Positions 26,650-35,760 of a stretch of 64,000 nt of DNA are shown here, in pieces. The position numbers and the translations under genes were made by a program. Source of the DNA: Mesorhizobium australicum WSM2073 (GTDB lineage: Bacteria > Pseudomonadota > Alphaproteobacteria > Rhizobiales > Rhizobiaceae); assembly GCF_000230995.2 (NCBI RefSeq), contig NC_019973.1, forward strand, positions 4,788,001 through 4,852,000, read 5' to 3'. The notes beneath the pieces were generated by a model. It had not been told where the DNA came from, ran no database searches, and saw only the letters and a list, made by a program, of their open reading frames with translations. Position 1 is the stretch's first letter, and each line of letters opens with the position of its first letter.

Positions 26650-26877
26650 ATGCACAGAGGACACGGGCGGCCCGACAGAGAGAAATCGGCGTTAAAAGTC
26701 ATTCCTGCGGGCCGATTCTGCCTTCTAACTTTGACTCTTGGTCTGCTCTGCGCCGCTGCCAGTTGCGACGTGGATTTCGTCCGCAGAGAGATACTGGCAA
26801 AGTATTCACGGCCAAGCGTTTATGTCTGCAGTCCCAGCGGATTTGGGCAGCAATCTCATTGCAACCTGAAGATTTGA
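26650..26877 (+). CDS. Small exported protein with C-terminal CxPSGFGQxxxC motif (copy A)
   Basis: A 75-residue protein. A basic N-terminus is followed by a hydrophobic stretch (about residues 22-38) with a lipobox-like AAAS-Cys39, then a short mature part ending VYVCSPSGFGQQSHCNLKI. Cys60 and Cys71 are ten residues apart. The same C-terminus occurs in the genes at 29503 and 35233. GAGGA lies about 8 bases before the ATG. Function unknown. It sits upstream of the UDP-xylose synthase gene on the same strand. Confidence 0.65.
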   Translation: MHRGHGRPDREKSALKVIPAGRFCLLTLTLGLLCAAASCDVDFVRREILAKYSRPSVYVCSPSGFGQQSHCNLKI

Positions 26878-27103
26878 CGCCTTCTGAATCGCTCTTCATT
26901 TCAGACAGTGCCCAGGGGCTACCCACCCCAATGATCTCACAAGGACACTCCGCCCTGTTCCTCGACATCAGGCTTTTGATGGCTCCCGAGAAGAGATCGC
27001 GGCAGCCTGTGAAATTTGCTTGGATCGAGCCAATATGCTGATTCAAAATGAAGAACCCCGGCCGTGGCCATCCGCGCCCGCGCCGGGAACGCGTCGGCCA
27101 TGA
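26878..27103. other. Non-coding gap between copy A and the uxs control region
   Basis: No gene supported. It leads into the conserved promoter module at 27104. Confidence 0.4.
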
Positions 27104-27174
27104 TTAACCAATGGCAAACACAATGGTTAAGGAATCTCTAATTTAGTTGACTTGAATTTCCACAGGTATATTTT
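27104..27174 (+). promoter_or_regulatory. Shared glycan-locus promoter module (uxs copy)
   Basis: TTAACCA at 27104, GGTTAAG at 27125 and TTGACT at 27147, with TATTTT at 27169-27174 as a possible -10, 16 bases after TTGACT. The first two boxes form a dyad. The same boxes, at identical offsets of 0, 21 and 43, lie upstream of the GT2 gene at 37856 (minus), and a near copy precedes the GH26 gene. AATTTAG also precedes TTGACT in both close copies. Confidence 0.65.
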
Positions 27175-27370
27175 CAGGGCGTTGGGATGTGCAATTTGGG
27201 CGAGCAATCGGCGATGATGGCATGGGGCGCGTGATCGCGATCTTGGGGCGCATGGACTGCTGAACGGCAGATACAAGCCGGGCGGCAGCGGCCTCGTAAC
27301 TCAGCTAGTGACAAGCGCACATCAGTGATGGCGATCCGCGGATGCGGAGATTGCCGCGTTTAAGGACGTG

Positions 27371-27397
27371 GCCGGGCAGTGCTTTGCCCTGCCCGGC
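27371..27397 (+). other. GC-rich hairpin in the uxs leader
   Basis: Perfect 9-bp stem GCCGGGCAG (27371-27379) / CTGCCCGGC (27389-27397), nine-base loop, ending 20 bases before the ribosome site of uxs. No T run. If transcription starts near 27180 the leader is about 250 nt and ends in this stem, so an RNA-level control is possible. Confidence 0.5.
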
Positions 27398-27426
27398 GGT
27401 AGCGTGTGCGGTGCGTGGAGGAAAGC

Positions 27427-28473
27427 ATGAGTAAGGTCATCAAGGTTCTGAAACTTGGTTCCAGAAACGATCAAAGGGGCAACGGCAACGGCCATAACCG
27501 AGGCCGTGCGCTGGTCGCTGGAGGCGCGGGCTTCCTGGGATCGCATTTGTGCGAACGACTTTTGCAGGACGGATACGACGTCGTCGCACTGGACAATTTC
27601 CATACCGGCAAAAGATACAATCTCAATACGCTGCTGCGCGATCCGAGATTCAGCTGCATGGAGCACGACATCGTCGATGCATTGCCTTTGGACCTTCGGT
27701 TCGACGAGATCTACAATCTAGCCTGCCCTGCTTCTCCGCCACATTATCAGGCAGATCCGATCCATACCTTCAAGACCAGTGTGCTTGGCGCGCTGAACCT
27801 GTTGGAACTCGCGCGTCGGAACAATGCCAAGATATTCCAGGCCTCGACTTCCGAGGTCTACGGCGATCCGTTCGTGCACCCGCAGCCCGAAAGCTATTTC
27901 GGCAATGTGAACACGCACGGACCGCGCTCCTGCTATGATGAAGGCAAGCGTTCAGCCGAAACCCTTTTTTTCGACTATTCGAGGACGTATGGCCTCGATA
28001 TTCGCGTAGCCCGTATCTTCAACACCTACGGTCGTCGTATGCAACCCGATGACGGGCGCGTCGTCTCGAACTTCATCGTCCAGGCGTTGCGTGGCGAAGA
28101 CCTGACCGTCTATGGCAGCGGCCTGCAGACCCGCTCCTTCTGCTACGCCGACGACCTGATCGAGGGTTTCATGCGGCTGATGAATGCGCCGAGTGCGCCT
28201 GCCCATCCGGTCAACCTCGGCAATCCCGGCGAATTCACCATCATGGAACTCGCGACACTGGTTGTCAGCTATACCAACTCCAGATCGAAAATCGTGCATC
28301 GGCCATTGCCGATCGACGATCCCAGACAACGCAAGCCGGATATTTCCTTCGCCAGGAGCAATCTTGGCTGGGAGCCGAAGATCAGTCTGGCCCAAGGGCT
28401 CGCGCATACCGTCGACTATTTCGACGCCCTGCTCTACGGGAGCCGGATTACCAAAGGGGCCGCGGCTTCATGA
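27427..28473 (+). CDS. uxs: UDP-glucuronate decarboxylase (UDP-xylose synthase)
   Basis: A 348-residue NAD-dependent SDR that converts UDP-glucuronate to UDP-xylose. Visible: GGAGFLGSH (residues 32-40), the UXS-specific [16 protein letters not shown] (about 96-111), TSEVYGDP (141-148), and the catalytic Tyr170-x3-Lys174 (CYDEGK). An unusual basic, Gly/Asn-rich N-terminal extension covers about residues 1-27. GGAGG precedes the ATG at 27427. Its stop overlaps the next start (ATGA), giving a uxs-uxe operon like that described in Sinorhizobium meliloti. Confidence 0.9.
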   Translation: MSKVIKVLKLGSRNDQRGNGNGHNRGRALVAGGAGFLGSHLCERLLQDGYDVVALDNFHTGKRYNLNTLLRDPRFSCMEHDIVDALPLDLRFDEIYNLACPASPPHYQADPIHTFKTSVLGALNLLELARRNNAKIFQASTSEVYGDPFVHPQPESYFGNVNTHGPRSCYDEGKRSAETLFFDYSRTYGLDIRVARIFNTYGRRMQPDDGRVVSNFIVQALRGEDLTVYGSGLQTRSFCYADDLIEGFMRLMNAPSAPAHPVNLGNPGEFTIMELATLVVSYTNSRSKIVHRPLPIDDPRQRKPDISFARSNLGWEPKISLAQGLAHTVDYFDALLYGSRITKGAAAS

Positions 28474-29501
28474 GCCAGCCGCCAGTCCTGGTGACAGGGG
28501 GAGCCGGCTTTATCGGCAGCCATACGTGCAAGCTGCTTGCCGAGGCCGGTTATCTGCCGGTGGCATTCGACAACATGTCCCGCGGCAATCGGAAATCCGT
28601 CGCCTGGGGTCCGCTTGTCATCGGCGACATCCGCGACCGGGATGCATTGCAGGCGGCGATCGAAGCCTATCGGCCCGCATCCATCATACACTTCGCGGCG
28701 CTTGCTTATGTTGGAGAGTCCGTCGGTCAGCCGGCCGAATACTATTCCACCAATGTCACGGGCACCATCGCCGTACTCGACGCCGCACGCGCGCATTCGA
28801 TCGAGAACATCATCTTTTCCAGCAGTTGCGCAACCTACGGCGTTCCGGAAGCACTGCCTATTCGTGAGACCTCTTCGCAAAATCCGATCAGCCCGTACGG
28901 GCGCACCAAGCTGATAGGCGAACAGATCATCAGCGACTATGCCAACGCATACGGAATGAAGTTCGCCATCCTGCGCTACTTCAATGCCTGCGGGGCCGAT
29001 CCCGACGGGGAGCTCGGCGAGTGGCATTCGCCGGAAACGCATCTGGTTCCCAGGGTGCTGATGGCGGCGTCAGGCATCATCGACGAGGTCGAGGTCTTCG
29101 GCACGGATTATGAGACATCGGACGGGACTTGCGTGCGCGACTACATCCACGTCAGCGATCTGGCCCGCGCCCATTTGAAAGCTCTCCAACATTTGGAGGG
29201 CGGTGGACAAAGCCTGGCGGTCAACCTCGGCACCGGGCGAGGCGTGTCCATCAAGGAGATTGTCCAGGCGGTCAGCCGGATGACGTCAAGACCTGTTCCG
29301 GCCGTCTTCAGGGCCCGGCGCCCGGGAGATCCGGCCGAACTCTATGCCGACCCGAGCAAGGCGCGCGCGCATCTTGGCTTTGTGCCGCAGCTTTCCGACA
29401 TCGACACGATCGTCAGGACCGCCGCCCCATTCTTCGGGCTGCGGACGAAACCGGTGATACTGCCACCAAGCGACGGCGCGGTAGCGGTCGCTGCTCGATA
29501 G
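28470..29501 (+). CDS. UDP-sugar 4-epimerase, probable UDP-xylose/UDP-arabinose 4-epimerase (GalE family)
   Basis: A 343-residue extended SDR with GGAGFIGSH (10-18), SSSCATYG and the catalytic Tyr143-x3-Lys147 (SPYGRTK). The segment [20 protein letters not shown] and [15 protein letters not shown] follow GalE/ExoB. Specificity for UDP-pentose is inferred from its overlap with the UDP-xylose synthase gene; UDP-glucose/galactose is the alternative. The product would be UDP-arabinopyranose, a substrate for the glycosyltransferases downstream. Confidence 0.82.
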   Translation: MSQPPVLVTGGAGFIGSHTCKLLAEAGYLPVAFDNMSRGNRKSVAWGPLVIGDIRDRDALQAAIEAYRPASIIHFAALAYVGESVGQPAEYYSTNVTGTIAVLDAARAHSIENIIFSSSCATYGVPEALPIRETSSQNPISPYGRTKLIGEQIISDYANAYGMKFAILRYFNACGADPDGELGEWHSPETHLVPRVLMAASGIIDEVEVFGTDYETSDGTCVRDYIHVSDLARAHLKALQHLEGGGQSLAVNLGTGRGVSIKEIVQAVSRMTSRPVPAVFRARRPGDPAELYADPSKARAHLGFVPQLSDIDTIVRTAAPFFGLRTKPVILPPSDGAVAVAAR

Positions 29502-29502
29502 A

Positions 29503-29925
29503 TCAGAGATAGCGCGGGTGGCAGCTTGCGCGTTGGCCAAATCCGCTGGGGCTGCAGATGTAAGGCGAGCCTCCTAACAACGCACCTTCATCGACAGGAC
29601 TGAAAGCGACCTTCACGGGTCCCGTTGTGCGGATCGCGACCGGCGGTGGCGGAGCAAAAGCGTAAGTTCTTTCAGTGGTGCGGATAGTCCTTGTCATCAG
29701 CACCTCAGGCTCGATCCTGAGCGAACGCACGATGTATCCAGCCTGGACCGGTCGGACTGAAGGCTTGCTCCGGAGCGGATGCGCGACCGGTGCAATGAGG
29801 ACGGAACCGGTTCTGGTCGTATCCATCCCCTGACATCCTGCAACCAGAGAGGTCATCGCCACCACAACAATAGAGAGAGCTTTCTTGCTTAGGCGAGAAG
29901 CGCCCATTACGGAATTGTTCCCCAT
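29503..29925 (-). CDS. Lipoprotein with C-terminal CxPSGFGQxxxC motif (copy B)
   Basis: A 140-residue predicted lipoprotein. The signal peptide ends in LVAG-Cys31, followed by QGMDTTRTGS, a Pro-rich middle (APPPP) and a C-terminus SPYICSPSGFGQRASCHPRYL with Cys124-x10-Cys135. AAGGGA precedes the ATG at 29925. Copy C at 35233 has the same length, the same start of the mature chain (C-Q-x-MDTT-x-TGS) and PVKV-x2-SP near the end. Function unknown; probably a periplasmic or outer-membrane accessory of the glycan locus. Converges with the epimerase gene. Confidence 0.78.
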   Translation of the reverse strand: MGNNSVMGASRLSKKALSIVVVAMTSLVAGCQGMDTTRTGSVLIAPVAHPLRSKPSVRPVQAGYIVRSLRIEPEVLMTRTIRTTERTYAFAPPPPVAIRTTGPVKVAFSPVDEGALLGGSPYICSPSGFGQRASCHPRYL

Positions 29926-30016
29926 GTGTCCCTTGCCTTTGAGTATAAGCTGGGGCGCGTTGCGACACCTGCGCCGCTTCACGCCGTTTCAGTGACCACT
30001 CGCACATCACACACAA

Positions 30017-30054
30017 ATATTAGACATCACTAATTATTAAATTTCATGAAAACC
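30017..30054 (-). promoter_or_regulatory. Conserved upstream element of lipoprotein B
   Basis: AT-rich block 92-129 bp upstream of the start. On the plus strand TTAGA (30020-30024) is followed by TTATTAA (30034-30040) and ATTTCATGAAAAC. The matching block occurs at about the same distance upstream of lipoprotein C (35761-35794). Confidence 0.5.
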
Positions 30055-30279
30055 ATATGGTGTTGGAGCCATCGTCTCGTCGTCTGTCAGAGAGAAGTGA
30101 TTGCGCCAATCGGCGGTCGGTGCGCCGACAATTCCAGCCGGACTGCTCAGCGTTTTATAAGCGATTCGCAAGCTTCTTCACAGGCCTGGCAAAAGCGGCC
30201 TGCCTGAATCCGCCCCTCCGGACACGCCGTCACCGATGTGGTATCGGGAGCGGCCAACGGAGCCAGGAACGGCGCCTGC

Positions 30280-30372
30280 CGCGGCGAATAGGATTCGCCC
30301 GACCTGCTGTAAGCTTCTGATTTCGTGCATGTCGTTGTCCCGGAACCGAGGACACTTCCGAGCCATATGCAT
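30280..30372. repeat. Interspersed repeat, copy 1 (about 93 bp)
   Basis: Begins CGCGGCGAATAGGATTCG, passes GACCTGCTGTAAGCTTCTGA and ends in a palindromic core GCATGTCG-TTGT-CCCGGAA ... ACACTTCCG ... ATGCAT. It matches copy 2 at 35129-35218 over nearly its whole length. The right arm is partly decayed. It abuts the stop of the DUF995-like gene and may act as its 3' hairpin. This type of palindrome is common in rhizobia (recalled). Confidence 0.82.
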
Positions 30373-30998
30373 CAGTTCTTGGAGTCGATCAACTTGCGGG
30401 CCTCTTCGAACCGCGCGGCCTTGGTATCACCAGATTCGAATTTTCGGTATTCGTCGGAAGGACCTTCGGGAGTTCGTTTGAAACTGTACCATTCTCCGTC
30501 CGGATCCTTGCGTTGCTCGATCGTTCCATCCTTGATTCGGTGGCTGTAGCAGGTGCGGCGCTGTTTGCCCTTGTAGCTGTTGGACCGCCAAGCGACATCC
30601 ATGCACATCTTGCCGTCTTTGGTCACCAGCCACCTGCCCTCTGCGACAGACGCTGAATCCTGCCCCGACGTCCAGGCCTCAAGGCGCCGATTGCCCTTCG
30701 CGAAATAGGCCGCTCCATTTTCCCATATCCATGTGCGATCGGCATACAGAAGCTGCAGCTCATAGGCAGTTGGAACAGTGGCGGCAATTGGAGCAATAGC
30801 GCTATCCGCTTTTGCAGGTGCGCTGTCCTTGGCGGCAGCCGCGTGGGACGTTCCCGGGAGGGCCACCTGGCCGCAGAGGGCCAGGACAAACAGGAGCAGC
30901 GTGAAACGTGCGGACCGACGACGTTCCCTGCGCCGCAGACGATCTACGCCATGCGGCGGCGACCTGGTCGGAGCTATCGGTACAATCAGCGTTGGCAT
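30372..30998 (-). CDS. Exported DUF995-like protein (copy 1)
   Basis: A 208-residue protein with an Arg-rich N-terminus and signal peptide (hydrophobic core about 32-45, cleavage near TSHAAAA). The domain, from about residue 78, has WIWENGAAYF, AEGRWLVTKDGKMC, RRTCYSHR and PDGEWYSFKR, which match copy 2 at 39526 box for box. Two conserved cysteines probably pair. The family is recalled as DUF995 (rhizobial, unknown function). The exact start is uncertain because no ribosome site is seen before 30998. Confidence 0.72.
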   Translation of the reverse strand: MPTLIVPIAPTRSPPHGVDRLRRRERRRSARFTLLLFVLALCGQVALPGTSHAAAAKDSAPAKADSAIAPIAATVPTAYELQLLYADRTWIWENGAAYFAKGNRRLEAWTSGQDSASVAEGRWLVTKDGKMCMDVAWRSNSYKGKQRRTCYSHRIKDGTIEQRKDPDGEWYSFKRTPEGPSDEYRKFESGDTKAARFEEARKLIDSKN

Positions 30999-31190
30999 GT
31001 CTGTGCGGCCCAGGGCAGCGCTATCGGCGCGACAGCCTTTGCGAATTATTTAACAGCCGCGGGAGCTGCGATGTCAACTTTCGCGGCGCCCGCTGTCGCC
31101 AAAATTAAGGATTGCGTCGTATACTCCCTCGCCTTTGACAATCGCGCGCAAAAGCAACATCCGCAGACGTCAGAGAGGACGCGGTTCCAA

Positions 31191-32816
31191 ATGGGCGACG
31201 ATCCGGAATTGAATCAGGCCGAGGTTCAGCAATACCTGCAGCAGCCGATCGCTCGGGACCCGGCTGCTCGCAATTACCTGAACCTCGACACGGCGATCTT
31301 GCTGGGGATCCTGTTCATCGCGGTCGTGTTCAGGTTCCACAACATAACCTTGCCGCTGGTCGACGCTTTCAGCTGGCGCGAGACAAGCACGGCAATGATG
31401 GCCGACAATTTTCAACAGCGCAGCTGGAACATCTTCTTCCCGGAGGTGAGTTGGACCGGACCCGGCCCGAGTTATCAGGGCCGCGAGTTCCAGATCGTCA
31501 GCTATCTGACCGCCCTGCTCTACCAACTCTTCGGCTGGCACGACTGGTTTGGCCGCGTGGTTGCGGCCTTCTTCGGTCTGGTGACGGTGTTTTCGCTGCA
31601 CAGGTTGACGGCGCTATGCTGGGGCCAAACGCATGCCCATGCGGCGGCGCTCGCCTACGCGCTGATGCCGGCGGCGATCATGATCGACAGCTCGTTCCTG
31701 CCCGATCCGTCGATGCTGGCACTGGTAACAACAGGCGTTTGGCTGTTCGCCAAATACTGGGCTGGCGGCAGCCGATGGCTTTTGCCGCTCGCCGCCGTCA
31801 GCTTCACGCTCGGTGCGCTGGCAAAGCCGCCGGGCGTGGCGGCGGGCGCCGTCATCTTCTACCTGATGGTGCGCTGGATTCTGCAGAAGAAACGACGGCA
31901 GGCGACCGAGGTCTTCCTGTGGGGATTTTTGAGCCTGGCCATCATCGGCGCCTATTTCAGCTGGGCCATCTATCTCGGCCGCAGCTATCCACCCTATCAC
32001 GTCGCAGGCAGCGGCTACATCTGGAACTCCGGATTGTGGACGTTCGTCAATGATGGCTTCTACTTCAAATCCGTGTGGAACACCTCTGTCTGGTGGTTCT
32101 ACGGCTATCCGTTCATGGCGCTGATCGCGGTCGGTTTCTGGATACCGCCCGGCCCCGCCGAAGACCCGACGCAGCGCACCCTTTCGGCCATTCCCTATAT
32201 TTGGCTGGGTGCGGCCATGATCGTCTACCTGGCGGCGGCGCGCGAAATCACCAGCAACCCCTGGAATTACCACATTTTCCATGTGCCGTTCGCGATGTTC
32301 TGCGGCCGCGGCGCGCTTCTTCTGGCAACGTTTGCATCGGGAACCGTTCTGTCGCCGGTCGTGCTGCGTTCGATCTGTATCGTTGTCGTGACCCTCGTGT
32401 GGTCGACCTTTCCTCTCGTGAGGACAATGAAGGCGCCGGTCGCGATGAACGGCAAGCTGCTCGGCGAGGAGTTGGCGCGGTTGGCGCAACCGGGCGACCT
32501 CGTCGTGGCCATCGCGCCGGAGGTCGGCGATCCCGTCGCCGTCTACTACAGCAGGGCACGCGGCTGGGTGTTCCCGCCTGGCGGAGGCGATGTCGAATGG
32601 TCGAAATTCGTCGCGGACGACGCCACCGCGATCGCTCAGCTCGAGGAGTTGCGCGGTCAAGGCGCGGATCTGTTCGGCACGGCCAAGAACGCTGCCGACA
32701 ATCAGGACCAGTTGTTCATCGAGCATCATGGGGGGGTCGTCGACTATCTGGACAAGACCGCAACCAAGCTTGTGGATTCGGATGCTTTGCTGGTCTATAG
32801 GATCACCCGTCCATGA
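31191..32816 (+). CDS. GT-C glycosyltransferase, ArnT/PMT (GT39/GT83)-like
   Basis: A 541-residue multipass membrane protein that would transfer a sugar from a polyprenyl-phosphate donor on the outer face of the membrane. The first periplasmic loop after TM1 has the GT-C signature VDAFSWRET (Asp58, Arg63, Glu64). About 10-11 TM helices follow, then a soluble C-terminal part from about residue 430. The ATG at 31191 is chosen because it leaves a short cytoplasmic tail; 31071 is an alternative with GGGAG upstream. It is followed by the flippase-like and GT2 genes on the same strand. Confidence 0.78.
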   Translation: MGDDPELNQAEVQQYLQQPIARDPAARNYLNLDTAILLGILFIAVVFRFHNITLPLVDAFSWRETSTAMMADNFQQRSWNIFFPEVSWTGPGPSYQGREFQIVSYLTALLYQLFGWHDWFGRVVAAFFGLVTVFSLHRLTALCWGQTHAHAAALAYALMPAAIMIDSSFLPDPSMLALVTTGVWLFAKYWAGGSRWLLPLAAVSFTLGALAKPPGVAAGAVIFYLMVRWILQKKRRQATEVFLWGFLSLAIIGAYFSWAIYLGRSYPPYHVAGSGYIWNSGLWTFVNDGFYFKSVWNTSVWWFYGYPFMALIAVGFWIPPGPAEDPTQRTLSAIPYIWLGAAMIVYLAAAREITSNPWNYHIFHVPFAMFCGRGALLLATFASGTVLSPVVLRSICIVVVTLVWSTFPLVRTMKAPVAMNGKLLGEELARLAQPGDLVVAIAPEVGDPVAVYYSRARGWVFPPGGGDVEWSKFVADDATAIAQLEELRGQGADLFGTAKNAADNQDQLFIEHHGGVVDYLDKTATKLVDSDALLVYRITRP

Positions 32817-32997
32817 GAGCTGCGACAGCTGTGGGCCTTGACAGGATATGGCCCGACGGCTCAGCGGCCACGCATCCGCCCCGCGGAAGGCCGGCAAGGC
32901 GGTGGGCCAGGCGAACCGCCCCAGGATGACGCCTTGGACGTTCAGTCGCCACGATGCCGCCGCTGGAACTGGGCGGTGAAAACCGGCGGAGAATTGG

Positions 32998-33924
32998 TTG
33001 AAAAGAGCAATCTCGATAATGGTGACGCTGGCCCTGCTGGCTTGGCTGGCAAGCGACTCGCGCTGGCGGATGGTCGGCGATGCCTTCGACCGCATCACGC
33101 CAGCTACGTTCGCGGTGGCGACGATCGCCTTTTTCGTCACCTATGTCTTGCGTGCGCTACGCGTCTGCGACGAGTTCCGCGACGAGGTGAATGGCCGTTT
33201 CGGAGCCTGCCTGCGCGTCATTCTGATCCACAATGCGATGATCAACGTCGTACCCTTCCGGGGCGGCGAGACGGCCTTTCCCTTGCTCCTGCGCCAGGTC
33301 TTCGGCGTGCCGATCATGCGCGCCAGCGCCTCGCTGCTGTGGTTCAGGCTGCAGGACGCTTTCGTCGTCGGCGTGCTGGCGCTGGCGGTGTGGCCGGGCC
33401 TGCATGCGGCGATAAGGATCGCTGGAATCGCCGCCTTGATCGCTGCCGCCTGGTACCTGCCGCGCTGGGCGCGCGCGCCGCATGACTGGGCCGGGCGCGG
33501 CAGGATCGTGGCGAAGCTCGGCCTGCTGCGCGACACCTTCACCGAGGCGACCGGGCGCTCGCGTTACGGCTGGTGGTGGACGATCGCCAACTGGTCGCTG
33601 AAGCTCGCCGTGCAGGGATGGCTGCTGGCCCTGATACTGGGAACATCCTTCACGACGGCGTTTCCAGGCGTCGTCGGGGCCGAAGGCGCCGCAATATTGC
33701 CGGTGCAAGGCGTCGCCGGCTTCGGCACTTATGAAGCGGGAGCGGCGGCGGCACTGCTCACATCCGGAATTGCGATGAAGAGCGGTCTGCAGGCGGCCCT
33801 GGCGCTGCACCTGTTCATCTTCTGCTCGGCTATCGCCACCGGCGCTATAGCCTGGCTGTTTCCCTCGAAATCGACGCTGCCAGGGACTCCGGCCGTCGGA
33901 CCTGCAAGGAAGCCATCCCAATGA
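32998..33924 (+). CDS. Flippase-like / LPG-synthase-TM-domain membrane protein
   Basis: A 308-residue protein with about seven to eight TM helices resembling the PF03706 group, conserved around VVPFRGGETAFPLLLRQ and VQGVAGFGTYEAG. Such proteins often accompany polyprenyl-linked glycan genes and are thought to move lipid-linked intermediates. The start is TTG at 32998 with GGAG six bases upstream; the ATG at 33019 has no ribosome site. Its stop overlaps the GT2 start as ATGA. Confidence 0.75.
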   Translation: MKRAISIMVTLALLAWLASDSRWRMVGDAFDRITPATFAVATIAFFVTYVLRALRVCDEFRDEVNGRFGACLRVILIHNAMINVVPFRGGETAFPLLLRQVFGVPIMRASASLLWFRLQDAFVVGVLALAVWPGLHAAIRIAGIAALIAAAWYLPRWARAPHDWAGRGRIVAKLGLLRDTFTEATGRSRYGWWWTIANWSLKLAVQGWLLALILGTSFTTAFPGVVGAEGAAILPVQGVAGFGTYEAGAAAALLTSGIAMKSGLQAALALHLFIFCSAIATGAIAWLFPSKSTLPGTPAVGPARKPSQ

Positions 33925-34970
33925 ACATATTGCCCATCCCCGCTTCGGGGCTGCCTGAGGGCGCGATGATGCCGGACCATACGCTGTCCATCGTCGTGCC
34001 CATGTACAACGAGGCCGAAAACGTCGAGCCGCTGCTGACGCGGATTCACCAGGCGATGGAGCGCTACGAGCAGCCGTGGGAGGTCGTGCTGGTCGATGAC
34101 GGCAGCACCGACGCGACGGTGAGCGAGATCAGGCGCCTGGCTGCGCATTATGGCCCGCATGTGCATGCGGTCGAACTCGTGCGCAATTACAAGCAGACCG
34201 CCGCGATGCAGGCCGGCATCGACGCGGCGCGCGGCGATGTCATCGCCACGATCGACGGCGACCTGCAAAATGATCCCTTCGACATCCCGCGCATGGTCTA
34301 CCGCCTGCTGAGCGAGGATCTCGACTTGGTGGTCGGCTGGCGCAAGGACCGCCAGGAGGGGCTTTTGATGCGCAGGCTCCCTTCGCGTATCGCCAATGCG
34401 CTGATCGCGCGCGTCACCGGCGTGCGCCTCAAGGACTATGGCTGCAGCCTCAAGGTCTATCGCGGCAGCGTCATCCGCAGCGTCAAGCTCTATGGTGAGA
34501 TGCACCGTTTCATCCCGGCATGGCTGGCTACCGTGACGACCCCCAGACGCATCGCGCAGGAGGTCGTGACGCATCATGCCCGCATCCACGGCCAGTCCAA
34601 ATACGGCATTTCGCGCACCTTCAGGGTCGTGCTCGATCTGGTGTTCATGTATTTCTTCATGCGCTATCGCACACGGCCCGGACATTTCTTCGGTGGCATC
34701 GGCATCACGCTTGGCGCGCTAGGTTCGCTGATACTTGCCTATCTGCTTTGCCTGAAGCTGTTTTTCGCGCAAGACATCGGAACACGGCCGATGCTGTTCA
34801 CTGGCTTCTTTCTGCTGATCGCCGGAGTGCAGATGGTGACGTCGGGCGTGCTGGCGGAAATGCTGGCCCGCGTCTATCACGAGGCAAACGGATCATCGGC
34901 CTATGTCGCGCGGCCACGGCCGGCGCCCGACGACGATGACGGCTGGCTCCGCCCGAGCCGGCCTTCATGA
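33921..34970 (+). CDS. GT2 polyprenyl-phosphate glycosyltransferase (ArnC/DPM1/GtrB-like)
   Basis: A 349-residue enzyme with a cytosolic GT-A domain and two C-terminal TM helices (about 240-300). Motifs: SIVVPMYNEAENV (23-35), VLVDDGSTD, the metal DxD in DGDLQNDP (Asp112, Asp114) and HGQSKYG. This architecture transfers a sugar from a nucleotide donor to undecaprenyl phosphate. With the UDP-pentose genes it suggests a UDP-pentose donor (inference). It would feed the GT-C enzyme two genes upstream. Confidence 0.88.
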   Translation: MNILPIPASGLPEGAMMPDHTLSIVVPMYNEAENVEPLLTRIHQAMERYEQPWEVVLVDDGSTDATVSEIRRLAAHYGPHVHAVELVRNYKQTAAMQAGIDAARGDVIATIDGDLQNDPFDIPRMVYRLLSEDLDLVVGWRKDRQEGLLMRRLPSRIANALIARVTGVRLKDYGCSLKVYRGSVIRSVKLYGEMHRFIPAWLATVTTPRRIAQEVVTHHARIHGQSKYGISRTFRVVLDLVFMYFFMRYRTRPGHFFGGIGITLGALGSLILAYLLCLKLFFAQDIGTRPMLFTGFFLLIAGVQMVTSGVLAEMLARVYHEANGSSAYVARPRPAPDDDDGWLRPSRPS

Positions 34971-35128
34971 GGAGATCGGAACGCCAGGGATATTCATGGC
35001 CACGAGCCCGTGGCGGTCGAAGGGCAAGAGATAAGGCGCAACCCTGCGCCCACCTCTCGCCCTCGACTCGCGCCCCCAGCGAAGACCTCGGCGGCAGCCC
35101 TCGGTCAGGCACCGCCACTTACACATGT

Positions 35129-35218
35129 CGCGGCGAATAGGATTCGCCCGACCTGCTTTAAGCTTCTGATCTGCATGTCGTTGTCCCGGAACCGAGCACA
35201 CTTCCGGGCGACATGCAT
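35129..35218. repeat. Interspersed repeat, copy 2 (about 90 bp)
   Basis: Same element as 30280-30372, here with an intact palindrome: GCATGTCG-TTGT-CCCGGAA ... TTCCGGG-CGACATGC (35173-35216). It lies 14 bp beyond the stop of lipoprotein C, between convergent genes, where it could work as a two-way transcription stop. Confidence 0.85.
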
Positions 35219-35232
35219 TTAGGTCCAATGCT

Positions 35233-35655
35233 CTAGTAACGCGAACGGCAGCTGGCGCGCTGGCCGAAACCGCTCGGGCCGCAAATCCAGGGCGAATGCC
35301 CCAGGAACTGACCGCCATTGCCCGGGCTGTAGGAAACCTTCACCGGTGCCGGCCTATCAATCCGTTGCGGCCGCACGAAGGCCGCGTAGGCCTCCTCCCT
35401 GGTACGCGTCACGACGCTCATCTGTGTAAGCGGTTTGCGGTAGAGAAGCTTTGTCTTGACGTGATGGACCTTCCCAGCGTGATGGGCCATTTTGCCGAAC
35501 CCGTAGTCGATGGTTCGCCCGTTGATCGAGCCGGTCTTGGTTGTATCCATGGTCTGGCAGCCGGACACCATCGAGACGAGCACAAAAGCAGCAACAGCAC
35601 AGGTATATTTTCTGCCGTTGTTGGCCAAATGTTCCATAACCCTGTTCATCTGCAT
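35233..35655 (-). CDS. Lipoprotein with C-terminal CxPSGFGQxxxC motif (copy C)
   Basis: A 140-residue predicted lipoprotein: signal peptide with lipobox VSG-Cys33, then QTMDTTKTGS, a His/Lys-rich middle, PVKVSYSP and the C-terminus SPWICGPSGFGQRASCRSRY (Cys125-x10-Cys136). AAGGG lies 7 bases before the ATG at 35655. Clear paralogue of copy B, with equal length and shared upstream element. Function unknown. It lies between the lipid-carrier glycosyltransferases and the processive synthase. Confidence 0.8.
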   Translation of the reverse strand: MQMNRVMEHLANNGRKYTCAVAAFVLVSMVSGCQTMDTTKTGSINGRTIDYGFGKMAHHAGKVHHVKTKLLYRKPLTQMSVVTRTREEAYAAFVRPQRIDRPAPVKVSYSPGNGGQFLGHSPWICGPSGFGQRASCRSRY

Positions 35656-35760
35656 CTCTCTACCCTTAAACATAATTCGGTTATGTGCGGGTGATATACT
35701 TTATAGTCGGCTTCTTTCCGCACTTTTTAAGTGATCATCGCCACTCAATCTGCATACGTA

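Noticed and set aside
30843..31190. N-terminal 116 codons of the GT-C frame
   Set aside because: Overlaps the antisense start of the DUF995-like gene and has no membrane or domain content; the ATG at 31191 fits the topology.
31614..33140. 508-codon minus-strand frame over the GT-C gene
   Set aside because: Shadow of the GT-C coding frame; His/Arg/Asp-rich composition typical of antisense translation.
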